A DNA stretch of 64,000 nt from CAYSUS01 sp964434165 (GTDB lineage Bacteria; Planctomycetota; Planctomycetia; Pirellulales; Thermoguttaceae), in assembly GCA_964434165.1 (NCBI GenBank), contig CAYSUS010000003.1:77836-141835 (forward strand). Reading direction: 5' to 3'. Under the pieces are notes generated by a model. That model ran no database searches. It saw only the letters and a list, made by a program, of their open reading frames with translations, and had not been told where the DNA came from. The position numbers were made by a program, and so were the translations under genes. Below are positions 1 through 8,863 of the stretch, in pieces (positions within the stretch are counted from its first letter, which is position 1; each line of letters begins with the position of its first letter).

Positions 1-1023
1 GACCTGTCGATCAGACCGCTTGTGGTGCAGTTTGTACCACTGAAGGTTGATACGGACGGCGGCGAGTCGTGGCAGAAGTGGGCCTCGAAGTACAAGCACG
101 AGGGCAACGGCATCCCCATCATCTTCATCATCCGCGCCGACGGCCAGATGATGTACGGCAAGTCGGGCGGGATGGGGGCCGACGCGCTGCGCACGTTCAT
201 GGCGCAGCAGCTTGCCCAGGCGGGACGCGTCCTCACCGACGTCGAGGCCAGGCTCCTCGACGACGCCGTCCAGACCGCGCAGAAGGCGCTCGACGAGGAT
301 GACACGGGCGCCGCGGTCAAGGCCCTGGCCTCCCTGCGCAAGGTGGGGCCGCCGGGCCAGCTCGGCTCGTACGCCAAGGCCGCCCTGGAGGCCGACAAGC
401 TGGTCGAGAAGGTCCTGGAGGACGCCAGGCAGAGCATCGCCAAGGCCCGGGAAGCGATCGAGGGCGGCAACGGATCGTTCGAGGCCGTGCGGACGCTCGT
501 CGAAGCGCGGCGGGTCTATAGTGCGTTTCCCGAGCTGAAGCGGGAGGTGATCGCGGCGACCAGGGACCTCAACCGGGAGGATTCGCTGCGCGAGATGGTC
601 CAGCAGGCCGAGGCCCTGGACCGCGCCCTGGCGCTCGGGGATCTGGCCGGAGGCGAGTCCAAGGCCGCGGCCGCGCTGGAGCGCCTGCTCGAGCAGTATC
701 CGGACGGTCCGGCCGCGGAGGCTGCCCGCCAGGCGCTGGCCAGGTTGCCCGCCGATGCCGGGACTTCCAGCGTGGCGAGCCGGCCCGATCGGCCGAGCAC
801 CGGTCCGGCGGCGACGCCCGCCAGGCCGTCGCGTCCCTCGCCCGCCAGCACGATGTCTGCGGCCGACGCTCGAAAGAAGGCTTCCTCGAGCCTGCGCATG
901 GCCAAGGTCTTCGCCGACAAGCGACCGGAGAAAGCGCGCAAGTACGCCGAGGAGGTGCTCGAGCTGGCGCCGGGCTCGGCCGACGCCCGAGAGGCGGAAG
1001 CGCTCTTGGAGCGGTTGAAGTAA
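1..1023 (+). CDS. Thioredoxin-fold protein with long helical C-terminal region (5' partial)
   Basis: The reading frame is open to the left edge of the window, so the N-terminus and any CxxC active site lie outside; the first internal start codon is a GTG at 22. The first ~70 visible residues look like the second half of a thioredoxin fold: a beta strand ending VPLKVD, then a cis-Pro-type GIPIIFII segment followed by a DGQ turn. The remainder (~residues 70-333) is Ala/Glu/Arg-rich, helical and TPR-like, with a Pro/Ser-rich linker at about 250-280 and a final helical hairpin resembling one tetratricopeptide unit. This architecture suits an exported or periplasmic planctomycete thioredoxin-like protein. 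Redox activity cannot be judged because the active-site part is missing. It is followed by a degraded region, not an obvious operon partner. Confidence 0.7.
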   Translation, partial: DLSIRPLVVQFVPLKVDTDGGESWQKWASKYKHEGNGIPIIFIIRADGQMMYGKSGGMGADALRTFMAQQLAQAGRVLTDVEARLLDDAVQTAQKALDEDDTGAAVKALASLRKVGPPGQLGSYAKAALEADKLVEKVLEDARQSIAKAREAIEGGNGSFEAVRTLVEARRVYSAFPELKREVIAATRDLNREDSLREMVQQAEALDRALALGDLAGGESKAAAALERLLEQYPDGPAAEAARQALARLPADAGTSSVASRPDRPSTGPAATPARPSRPSPASTMSAADARKKASSSLRMAKVFADKRPEKARKYAEEVLELAPGSADAREAEALLERLK

Positions 1024-1049
1024 GCGGTTCGCGACGGATCGGCGCGCCG

Positions 1050-1427
1050 ATGTCGTTCATGGTCGGTGGCGACGGGGGTTCGATGCCGAGGCCGGGCACC
1101 GGCGCCGCGTCGCCGAAACACCACCTCGTCCTGTTCAAGTATGCACTTCGGCGGCGCGCCTTGCTGGAGGGCAAACGCCTTGTCCGGCCAGGCCGACTCG
1201 ATGCGGCCGAGGACGTCTTCGCTCCGACCTTGCGCGACCCGGCGTCGGCCGATGCGGACGCTGCGTTGGACCTTGGCAAGGTGCGAGCCGCGCGGACGCG
1301 ATTCCTGCAGCAACTCAAGACGCTGGGGAAGGAGTTTCCTCAGGTGATCGACTCGCCAGGCCGGGTTTCGCGGCCATCGAGCCCGGCGAGAAACCCTCAA
1401 GGCGCCCGCAAGCGATTGCCGATCTAG
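1050..1427 (+). pseudogene. Remnant of a PEP-utilizing / PEP-synthase-like enzyme
   Basis: About 85 codons (roughly 1119-1370) read like an internal piece of the linker region of phosphoenolpyruvate synthase-like enzymes: a helix with LRRRALLEGKRLV, then GRLDAAEDVF, then a helix ending near FPQVIDSPGR. In intact relatives this segment (typically G-x-L-D-x-x-E-D-V-F-x-L-T) sits between the ATP-grasp and the phosphohistidine domains of proteins of 800 residues or more. Here nothing of the flanking domains is visible on either side, and the usual F-x-L-T after the EDVF motif reads FAPTL. I therefore call it a gene fragment. The recognition is from family memory and no alignment was run. The surrounding 1024-1570 stretch shows no other gene. 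Confidence 0.45.
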
Positions 1428-1570
1428 CGGCGACGGGGGGCGACAGGCGCCCGGAGTGCGGAATCTGGGCAGGAGGCGTAGCTTGGCGAGACCCTGCTTG
1501 CCCCTGCTTTGCGCAACACCCTCTTCGGAGGCAGACCGCCGGGCGCGCAGCCACACTTGGCACGGACGCC

Positions 1571-3610
1571 ATGAGCATGCCCGCGGCCGAAGCTTTCGTC
1601 CCGAAGGCGGTTGACGACGCGCATCACGAAGTTCGGCGGCTTGCCGCCGAGGTCGCCCGTGTGGCGCGCTCGCACGTCTCTCCTGAGGATTTCCATGCCG
1701 AGCTCCTTTCCCGGGTCGTTGAGGCCGTGGGGGCGCTTGGCGGGGCCGTCTGGACGGCGGTGGAGAAGGGGCGCCTGAAGCTCGCCCAGGATCTGCGCCT
1801 TGACCCGGCGGAGCTCGCGCGCGACGCGGAGGCGCGGGATTGGCTTTCCCAAGCGCTGGCCGCCGCGTTGGAGGCCGGGCGCCCCAGGGCCATCCCGCCG
1901 GGGGCGTCCGGGGACGAGAGCCGCAACCCGACCGGTCGGCTGCAGTTTCTGATCCCCCTGCGCACGGAGCTCGGGCCGGTGGGCGTCGTCCAGGTCGTGC
2001 AGCGTGCCGAGGCGGCGCTGACCGCGCCGAAGCAACTCCGGTTCCTGGTGCAGATGGGCCGGCTGGCCGAGGAATACCATCGCGCCCGGCAGCTCCGCCG
2101 GCTCGCCGCGCGCGAGGCCTTCTGGTTGCAGCTCGAGCGATTCGCCGAGGAGATCCACGCCCGGCTCTCGCCCGCGGCCACGGCCTTCACCCTGGCCAAC
2201 GAGGGGCGACGACTGATCGAATGCGACCGCGCCAGCGTGGCCGTGGTCTGCGGGCGGGGGTGCCGTCTGGCGGCCGTCAGCGGGCAGGCCGAGCTCGACG
2301 CCCGCAGCACCGTGGCCCGCCTGCTGCAACGGCTCAGCGCCGCGGCGATCCGCTCGGGCGAGCCGATCTGGTACGCCGGCGGCGGCGGGGAACTGCCGCC
2401 GCAGGTGGATCGCGTGCTGCACCGGTGCCTCGATGAAACGGCCGCCAAGGCCTTGGGGGTGCTTCCGCTCTATCCCGCGCGCCGCGAACAACACGCGCGC
2501 GAGGGACGCGCCGAACCGCGGCGGCCCGTCGGCGCGCTGGTGATCGAGCGTTTCGACGACGCGCAGCTCCCGCCCGAGATGCGGCGCCGCGCCGAGACCG
2601 TGTGCCGACACGCGGGCGGCGCGCTGGGCAACGCGCTGGAGCACGACGGCGTGTTTCTGCTGCCTTTGTGGAAGGCGGTGGGCCGCCAGGGCTGGGCGGC
2701 GACGGTTCGGGGGGTGCCCAGGCTCGCGGTGGCGGGCGCCGCCGTGGCGGCGGTGATCGCGTTTCTGATGCTGTATCCCGCCCGGCTCGAGCTGCAGGCG
2801 AAGGGAACGCTCCAGCCCGTCGTCCAGCGCGAGATATTCGCCGGCGTGCAAGGGCGCGTCGAGCGCGTCCACGTCCGGCACCGCGACCGCGTCCGCGGCC
2901 CGGACCCCGGGGCCGGCAGGCCGGGCACCTTGCTCTGCGAGCTTCGCAACCACGAGCTGGAGGAGCAGATCGCGCGGATCGCGGGCGAGCGCGCGACGCT
3001 CGAGCAGCAGATCGCCGCCAAGGGGCGATCGCTCCTGGAGGAACGGCCCACGGTGGCCGAGCGCAATCGCATCTCGGCCGAGCTGACCGAGCTGAAGCAG
3101 CGCCTGAAGAGTATCGATCGCGAGTGGGATCTGTGCCGCCAGAAGCAGCGCGAGCTGGCGGTCCACAGCCCGACCGAGGGCGAAGTGGTGACCTGGGACG
3201 TGCAGAACCTGCTGCGGCGGCGGCCGGTCGAGCGCGGTCAGCGCCTGATGCGGATCGCCGAGACGGACGGCCCCTGGCACCTGGAACTCGACGTGCCCGA
3301 GCACCGCATCGGGCACGTGGTGCGCGCCGCGCGCGCGTCCGACGCGCCGCCTCGCGTGTCTTTCATCCTGGCGACGGACCCGGCGACGCGGTACGAGGGC
3401 AGGATCGACGAGATCCACGGCACGGCCGAGGTCCGCGGCCCGACCGGGAACGCGGTGCGCGTGACCGTCGAGATCGACCCCGCGGACCTCGCGCATCGCA
3501 TCCCCGGCGCCGGGGTCACCGCCCGCATCGATTGCGGGCCCTGCTCGCTGGGCTACGACCTGTTGCACGACGCGATCGCCTGGGCGCAGAGCACATGGTT
3601 CCGGTTATGA
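1571..3610 (+). CDS. GAF-domain HlyD-family membrane-fusion protein
   Basis: A 679-residue protein with an unusual order of domains. Residues ~25-175 and ~200-365 look like two GAF-type sensory modules; a single hydrophobic helix at ~383-403 then anchors it in the inner membrane. The rest is a HlyD/RND-type periplasmic adaptor: a first lipoyl half near 410-430 (GVQGRVERV), a Glu/Arg-rich coiled coil at ~455-535, a second lipoyl half (HSPTEGEVVTWDV) and a C-terminal beta-barrel. The soluble N-terminal part would face the cytoplasm, so the protein could couple a cytoplasmic ligand to an envelope export function (inference). The next two same-strand genes also carry HlyD-type modules, suggesting one assembly. 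Its C-terminus (STWFRL) resembles the end of the third protein (TVRFRL). No ATPase or RND pump gene is adjacent. Confidence 0.8.
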   Translation: MSMPAAEAFVPKAVDDAHHEVRRLAAEVARVARSHVSPEDFHAELLSRVVEAVGALGGAVWTAVEKGRLKLAQDLRLDPAELARDAEARDWLSQALAAALEAGRPRAIPPGASGDESRNPTGRLQFLIPLRTELGPVGVVQVVQRAEAALTAPKQLRFLVQMGRLAEEYHRARQLRRLAAREAFWLQLERFAEEIHARLSPAATAFTLANEGRRLIECDRASVAVVCGRGCRLAAVSGQAELDARSTVARLLQRLSAAAIRSGEPIWYAGGGGELPPQVDRVLHRCLDETAAKALGVLPLYPARREQHAREGRAEPRRPVGALVIERFDDAQLPPEMRRRAETVCRHAGGALGNALEHDGVFLLPLWKAVGRQGWAATVRGVPRLAVAGAAVAAVIAFLMLYPARLELQAKGTLQPVVQREIFAGVQGRVERVHVRHRDRVRGPDPGAGRPGTLLCELRNHELEEQIARIAGERATLEQQIAAKGRSLLEERPTVAERNRISAELTELKQRLKSIDREWDLCRQKQRELAVHSPTEGEVVTWDVQNLLRRRPVERGQRLMRIAETDGPWHLELDVPEHRIGHVVRAARASDAPPRVSFILATDPATRYEGRIDEIHGTAEVRGPTGNAVRVTVEIDPADLAHRIPGAGVTARIDCGPCSLGYDLLHDAIAWAQSTWFRL

Positions 3611-3616
3611 GGGGTG

Positions 3617-3662
3617 AAGGCGATTGACGAGTGATGAGCAATGAATGCTGAATGACGAATGA
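3617..3662 (+). repeat. Low-complexity ATGA/CGAATG intergenic tag
   Basis: The gap between the first two membrane-fusion genes contains a run of near-repeats of tgaatgacgaatgacg, followed by a C-rich run of cccctgac/ctcccgac units just before the next start codon. A related tag occurs at about 53383-53420. Such low-complexity intergenic tags are common in planctomycete and related genomes; function unknown. Confidence 0.5.
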
Positions 3663-3714
3663 CGTGGTCAATCTTCCATTTCAATCCACCCCTGACCCCT
3701 GACTCCCGACTCCC

Positions 3715-4740
3715 ATGCCCATGTCTTGTTCCGTTGTCGCAATCGCCGCTCTGCTGCTCGTGACCGGGCCCGAGGCCCGGTCGCCGGTCAGCGTGGTCGA
3801 CGAGTCGCCCGGCCAGTTCCGCCTGAGCCAGTGCCTGGTGTCGTTGATCGACGAGGCCCAGGTCCCCGCGCAGGAGGCCGGCGTCCTCGTGGACATCCTC
3901 GTGCGCGAGGGACAGCAGGTGGCGGCAGGCGAGCGGCTCGCGCAGATCGACGACGCGCAGACCGTCAGCGCGTTGGAGGTCGCCACGCTCAAGCACGAAG
4001 TGGCTCAGGAGAAGGCCCAAAGCGACGTGGACGTGCGCTACGCGAGGGCGGCCTCGGAGGTCGCCCGGGTGGAGTACGAGCAGGCGTGGCGCGCGAACCA
4101 GAAGAGCGCCGGCGCGATCTCCGACACTGAGGTCCGTCGTCTGTATCTCACCGATCGCCGGGCGGTGCTCGCCATCGAGCAGGCCTCGCTCGACCTCCGC
4201 GTGGCCGCCATGGAGTCCAAGGTGTTCCAGGCGGAGCGGCACGCCGCGGCCCTGGCGGTCCAGCGCCGGCAGATCAGCGCGCCGCTGGACGGCGTCGTCG
4301 TCCAGGTGAATCGCCGCAAGGGCGAATGGGTCCAGCCCGGCGACCCCGTGGTCCACGTCGTGCGAATGGATCGTCTCCGCGTCGAGGGCCTCCTGACGAC
4401 CGGGGACGTGCGCGATCACGACGGCCGGCTCGTGGCGCGGGGCTGCTCCCCGGCGCGGATCGCCGGGCGCCCGGTGACCGTCGCCGTGCGCCTGGACGCG
4501 GGTCGGACCGAGACCTTCGAGGGCCGCGTCGTGTTCGTCAGCCCGCTGGTCCAGGCCGGCGGCGAATACCGCTTCTGGGCCGAGGTGGTCAATCGCAAGC
4601 AGGCCGACCACTGGCTCCTGCTGCCGGGCATGATGGCCGAGATGACGATCCGCCTGGGGCCGTCGCGGGTGGCGGCCTCGGGGGAGGGAAACCCGGAATA
4701 CGAAGCGCGGAATCCGAAACGAGCACGAAGGAGCGAATGA
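3715..4740 (+). CDS. Exported HlyD/RND-type periplasmic adaptor protein
   Basis: A 341-residue protein with an N-terminal signal-like hydrophobic stretch (~residues 5-18). It has the classic adaptor order: lipoyl half (VPAQEAGVLVDILV, ~45-60), a long hairpin of Ala/Glu/Arg-rich helices (~80-185), the second lipoyl half (SAPLDGVVVQVN, ~187-198) and a beta-barrel. It lies between two other proteins with HlyD modules on the same strand and probably forms a hetero-oligomeric adaptor with them. From about residue 323 onward the protein (GEGNPEYEARNPKRARRSE) is encoded by an intergenic-type repeat, so the natural C-terminus may have been replaced by repeat insertion, or the family end simply lies just upstream. 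Start chosen at the ATG preceding the signal sequence; an ATG two codons later is equally possible. Confidence 0.78.
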   Translation: MPMSCSVVAIAALLLVTGPEARSPVSVVDESPGQFRLSQCLVSLIDEAQVPAQEAGVLVDILVREGQQVAAGERLAQIDDAQTVSALEVATLKHEVAQEKAQSDVDVRYARAASEVARVEYEQAWRANQKSAGAISDTEVRRLYLTDRRAVLAIEQASLDLRVAAMESKVFQAERHAAALAVQRRQISAPLDGVVVQVNRRKGEWVQPGDPVVHVVRMDRLRVEGLLTTGDVRDHDGRLVARGCSPARIAGRPVTVAVRLDAGRTETFEGRVVFVSPLVQAGGEYRFWAEVVNRKQADHWLLLPGMMAEMTIRLGPSRVAASGEGNPEYEARNPKRARRSE

Positions 4741-4892
4741 GGGAAGCGACAGAAGCAGGCCAGGCGCAGCATTGAAGCGCGGTTCGCAGATCGGCGCTCG
4801 ATAGCGCGTGACCGCGCGGTTTCGAGCATTGCGGATTCGGTTTTCGTGCTTGTTTCGGGTTTCGAGTTTCGGATTTCGGATTCGGCACATTG
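4684..4892. repeat. Inverted pair of GAATCCGAAA/GCACGAA-type repeats
   Basis: Left arm around 4692-4731 (with aatccgaaacgagcacgaag) and right arm around 4832-4886, which on the minus strand reads ccgaaacaagcacgaa followed by further ccgaa units. The arms flank about 100 bp of less repetitive sequence between the second and third genes of the export-like trio. The left arm supplies the last ~19 codons of the upstream gene. This is the dispersed ccgaaaccgaa repeat type seen between genes in many planctomycetes. Confidence 0.55.
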
Positions 4893-4917
4893 CCACTAGC
4901 GCCCGGCGGATTCCTCC

Positions 4918-7182
4918 ATGTCCCTTGCCGCGTCCTCTCCCGCATCGAGCACGACCCGGCCGCTGGGGCTGCGCCGGCGCGCGGACCTTGAAGTCCGTCA
5001 CCACCGGTTCGAGGGCCGCGGCTACTGGGTGGTCAAGGACCCGGTGGGGCTGAACTACTTCCGCTTTCACGAGGAAGAGTACGCCATCCTGGAGATGCTC
5101 GACGGCCGCGCGAGCCTGGAAGGCATCCGGCGGCGGTTCGAAAGCCGGTTCCGCCCGCAGACGATTACGCTCGACGAGATCCACCGCTTCGCGGCCGTCC
5201 TCCACCGCAGCGGCCTGGCGCTATCCGACGCGCCGGGGCAGGGCGATGCGCTGCTGGATCAGGCCGCGCGGCAGCGCGGGCAGCGGCGATGGGGATCGGT
5301 GGCCAACCTGCTGGCGATCCGATTTCGCGGGTTCGACCCCGATCCGCTTCTCCGCGCGGTCTATCCTTCCTTGCGTTGGGCCTTCTCCGCACCGGCGATG
5401 GTGCTGTCGGCGATGCTGGCGCTCCTGGCGGTGTCGCTCGTGGTGATCCACTTCGACGCCTTCCAGGCCCGCCTGCCCGACTTCCACGGCTTCTTCAGCG
5501 CCCGCAACGTTCTCCTCCTCGCCGCGGTACTCGGGGGGATGAAGGTGCTGCACGAGCTCGGCCACGGGCTGGCGTGCCGGCACTTCGGCGGCGAGTGCCA
5601 TGAGATGGGGTTGATGCTCCTGGTGCTTACGCCGTGCCTCTACTGCGACACGTCCGACTCGTGGCTCCTGGCCAGCAAGTGGCGCCGGGCGGCCGTGGCC
5701 GCGGCCGGGATCTACGTCGAGGTCGTGCTCGCCAGCCTGGCCACGCTGGTGTGGTGGATCACGGAGCCGGGCCTGCTGAACAGCACGTGTCTCAGCGCGA
5801 TGTTCGTGGGCTCGGTGAGCACGATCCTGTTCAACGGCAACCCGCTGTTGCGCTACGACGGCTACTACGTCCTCTCCGACCTCCTCGAGGTGCCCAATCT
5901 GCGGCAGAAGTCGGCCGCCGTCTTGAGCCGCGCGATGGGGCGTTTGCTGCTGGGGATCCGCCCCGCCGCGGATCCCTTCCTTCCGCAGCGCGGAAAGGCC
6001 CTGTTCCTGACGTACGCCGTGGCATCGACCGTCTATCGGTGGCTGGTGCTGGCGGCGATCCTGCTGTTTCTGAACAAGGTGTTCGAGCCGGCACGCTTGA
6101 AGATCGTGGGCCAGGCCCTGGCCGCGGTCACGCTGGGCGCGCTGCTCGGCATGCCGCTCTATCGGCTGGTGCGGTTCTTCTACCTGCCGGGGAGGCTGGA
6201 AAAAGTGAAGCCCTTGCGTGCGATCGCCAGCGCCGCCGTGCTGGCCCTGGCCGCGGCTGGGATGCTCCTGGTGCCTTTGCCGCGCTACGTGGTCTGCATG
6301 CTGGAGGTCCAGCCCCGCGAGGCGGCCGCGGTGTACGTGGACGTGCCGGGCACGCTCTCGAACCTGGTGGTGCAGCCCGGCCAGCGCGTCTCGCGCGGCC
6401 AGATCCTGGCCGAGCTCCGCGACGCGGACGTCGAGCTGGCGGTGGCGCGCCTGGCCGCGCTGCGCGACCATTACCGGGTGAAGCTGGACAACGCCCGCTG
6501 GCAGCGGCACCGCGACCGGCGCGCGGCCGCCGAAGTGCGGCAACTGGAGGAGGCCCTGAAGACGGTCGAGGATCAGCTCGCCAAGCGCGAAGAAGACTCG
6601 CGACGACTGTGCCTGGCGGCCCCGGCCGACGGGATCGTGCTCGCCCCGCCCTGGACGCCTCCGCCCGAGGAGACCGACGGGCGACTGCCCGCGTGGTCGG
6701 GTACGCCTCTGGAGGAGCGCAACCTCGGCTGCCTGCTCCAGCCCGGCACGCTGCTGTGCCACATCGGCGATCCGCGCGCCATGGAGGCCGTGCTGGTCAT
6801 CGACCAGGGCGACGTGGAGTTGGTGCGCGAGGGACAGGCCGTCGAGATCCTCTTGGAGGCCGACCCGCACCGGCCGATTGCCGCTCGCTCCGGACGCGGC
6901 GAGCAGAGGCCCCTGACGATCGACGAGATCGCACGGACCGATCTGAAGATCAGCTCGCAGCGCCTCTCGACCAAGTCGGGGGGCGACCTGCCCACGCGGA
7001 CCGACGCGGCCGGCCGGGAACGGCCGAGGACCGTCGCCTACCAGGCCCGCGTGCCGCTGGACAACCCCGACGGCCTGTTGCGAACCGGGCTTCGGGGCAC
7101 CGCCCGCATCCGCGTGGAGGACCGGACCCTCGGCCAGCGCCTGTGGCGGCTGGCCTGCCGCACGGTGCGGTTTCGGCTTTAG
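4918..7182 (+). CDS. PqqD-like / M50 site-2 protease / HlyD fusion membrane protein
   Basis: A 754-residue polytopic protein. Residues ~20-100 resemble a PqqD-type winged-helix domain (the RiPP-recognition fold), with the pattern NYFRFHEEEYAILEMLDG. Residues ~150-450 form the membrane part, with an HELGH zinc motif at 212-216 and an NPLLRYDG motif at 308-315, the two signatures of M50/site-2 proteases. Residues ~460-750 are a HlyD-type lipoyl and coiled-coil region with a beta-barrel. Related PqqD-M50-lipoyl proteins occur in peptide-export or RiPP-like loci and in planctomycete gene sets with membrane-fusion proteins. Here the two preceding genes supply more adaptor modules. Function is likely processing and/or export of a peptide or protein across the envelope; no substrate gene was recognised. 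No good ribosome binding site precedes the ATG. Confidence 0.82.
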   Translation: MSLAASSPASSTTRPLGLRRRADLEVRHHRFEGRGYWVVKDPVGLNYFRFHEEEYAILEMLDGRASLEGIRRRFESRFRPQTITLDEIHRFAAVLHRSGLALSDAPGQGDALLDQAARQRGQRRWGSVANLLAIRFRGFDPDPLLRAVYPSLRWAFSAPAMVLSAMLALLAVSLVVIHFDAFQARLPDFHGFFSARNVLLLAAVLGGMKVLHELGHGLACRHFGGECHEMGLMLLVLTPCLYCDTSDSWLLASKWRRAAVAAAGIYVEVVLASLATLVWWITEPGLLNSTCLSAMFVGSVSTILFNGNPLLRYDGYYVLSDLLEVPNLRQKSAAVLSRAMGRLLLGIRPAADPFLPQRGKALFLTYAVASTVYRWLVLAAILLFLNKVFEPARLKIVGQALAAVTLGALLGMPLYRLVRFFYLPGRLEKVKPLRAIASAAVLALAAAGMLLVPLPRYVVCMLEVQPREAAAVYVDVPGTLSNLVVQPGQRVSRGQILAELRDADVELAVARLAALRDHYRVKLDNARWQRHRDRRAAAEVRQLEEALKTVEDQLAKREEDSRRLCLAAPADGIVLAPPWTPPPEETDGRLPAWSGTPLEERNLGCLLQPGTLLCHIGDPRAMEAVLVIDQGDVELVREGQAVEILLEADPHRPIAARSGRGEQRPLTIDEIARTDLKISSQRLSTKSGGDLPTRTDAAGRERPRTVAYQARVPLDNPDGLLRTGLRGTARIRVEDRTLGQRLWRLACRTVRFRL

Positions 7183-7191
7183 GCATTGCGC

Positions 7192-8824
7192 CTACTGCGC
7201 CGCCGTGGGACGGACATGCAACTCTCGTGTCTTGCCCGCCTCCACGCGCGCGGCCAGGCCGGCGATCAACTTGTTCCCGGTCCGGCGCAACGGCCCGGGC
7301 GCCAGCCCCGTCACTTCGTACGGACGATCCGGATCGACCACGAACCAGCGGGGCATCTCATTGATCCGGGCCCAGTCGAGCGGCACGCCGCGGGCCTGCC
7401 AGCGCGGACCGTCGAAGTGCAGGCGGCCGTTCCAGCCTGACCGGCTGTGGAGCACTATTCGGAGCGCGTCGCCGGCCTGCTGCGCGCCGCACTCCAGATC
7501 GCCGTCGGCCGGCAAGGGGCGTACCCCGGCCGAGCAGAGCATGCGGTGCAGGCAGAGCGTGCGCCCGGTGCTGCCGTCGAAATGGCCGCCGCTGCCCGGA
7601 CCGTAGCGCGCATCGGCCCGCCTGGCGCGGTGGCCGCCCTGGCGCGTAGCCCAGTCGAGCCAGTCGAATGCGCCGGGCAGGTCCGGCTGGCGGCCGGCCA
7701 GCACGATCATGCTCTCGTAGGAGTCGCTCCAGTCGTCGATGTTTCGGTTGGCGGGCCAGAGGGTGGCGTGGTGTTTCTCGAACCGCCCCCGATGCTCCAA
7801 GAGCCACGTGACCGGCTTGCGCAGCACGTCGCGATAGCGGTTCTCGCCCGTAGCGCGATCGTAGCTGTCCAGGGCGAAGAGCACGTAGCCCCAGGTGTCG
7901 GGCGGCTGGCCACGCTCGGCCTTGCCCCGGACGAGATCGACGCGTCGGGCCCAGAGGCCCGTCTCCGGATGGCGCGCTCTTTCGACGAGCCGGTCCAGNN
8001 NNNNNNNNGTCCAGGATGCGCCGCAGGGCCGCCCGATACGCGTCCGCCTTGGGGCGTTTCAGGCGGCACTCGACCACGAGCAGTTCCGCCAGGCCCGGCA
8101 CCAGTTCGCAGCCGTGATCGACGAAGCGGACATGCCCGACCCGCTCCAGCGGGTCGTGCTGAAGATACTCGTCGGCCAGCGACTCGGCGGCCTGGAGGTA
8201 GCGGACATCGCCGGAAAGGGCGTAGAGCCGGGCGAGGGTCTGCAGCAGGTTGCCGCGGGCCTCGTGGCCGGCGACGAGCCGCGCCAGGCCGCCGCGCCGG
8301 GCGCCCTCGGCGATCAAGGCATCGCACAGCCGCCGCATCTCGTCGTACCAGGCATTGTCCGTGCCCAGCACCTCCACGATCCGCACCAGGCCGTCGCGGA
8401 GCCATTCGGCAATGCCTGCAATGCGCGGCGCGCCGCGCTCGCCGCTTGCGAGATCCAACGGGGCGGGAAGGCCCGAGGGCGTAGTGCACAGCTCGATCGA
8501 CCGGGTAAGGGTACGATGGAGCGGCCCGCCGGGCGCGATGTGGTCGGGCTCGACGTAATGGGCCATCAGCACCAGGGAGGAGTAGTGGTCGGCCGCCTCG
8601 TTGGCGTAGTCCCATCGCCCGCCGCGACTGAACAGGCCCGTCTCCGCATCGAGCTTGTGCTCCAACCATCCGTGGAGGATCGCGCGCACGCCGCGCGTGC
8701 ATTCGGCGAAGATCGCGCCGCGGCGCGCGGCCTCGTCGCCGAGGGCGCGACCGCATAGCAGGATCGCGGCAAGCGCAGGAAGGGCTCGGGGAAGCCAGGG
8801 ATGGATGCGTTGGCGCGTCTGCAT
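7192..8824 (-). CDS. Exported alpha-barrel protein of unknown function (split by a 10-N gap)
   Basis: The N-terminal part (8824 to 8009) starts with a signal peptide (LPALAAILLCGRALG) and continues as helices typical of (alpha/alpha)-barrel glycan-active proteins. The C-terminal part (7998 to 7192) is in a different frame across the Ns. The sequences flanking the gap both carry gtccag; if the 10 Ns are only a placeholder and these six bases overlap, the frame is restored exactly (539 codons, 538 aa) and reads LRRILD-RLVERA across the join. The protein has a beta-sandwich-like C-terminal part. It starts 39 bp after the stop of the upstream LarA-like gene, so the two are probably co-transcribed. 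I cannot name a glycoside hydrolase family; it may be a heparinase- or beta-L-arabinofuranosidase-like exported protein. Confidence 0.65.
7999..8008. other. Assembly gap of 10 Ns, probably artificial
   Basis: Ten Ns are flanked on the left by cggtccag and on the right by gtccaggatg. The shared gtccag suggests two contig ends that overlap by six bases and were joined with a placeholder. Removing the Ns and one copy of the overlap (16 bases) makes the interrupted minus-strand reading frame a multiple of three and gives a smooth protein sequence. Confidence 0.7.
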
Positions 8825-8863
8825 GAGCCGATGATGGTCGACGCCCGCAGGCGTGCAACCTCG

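Noticed and set aside
516..1556. Long minus-strand open frame over the thioredoxin-like gene
   Set aside because: High-GC shadow frame, Arg/Ser/Ala-rich, no domains; the plus-strand protein is clearly the real one.
1424..3568. 714-codon minus-strand frame opposite the GAF-adaptor gene
   Set aside because: Composition typical of antisense to a GC-rich gene (His/Arg/Gly/Pro-rich), no conserved motifs.
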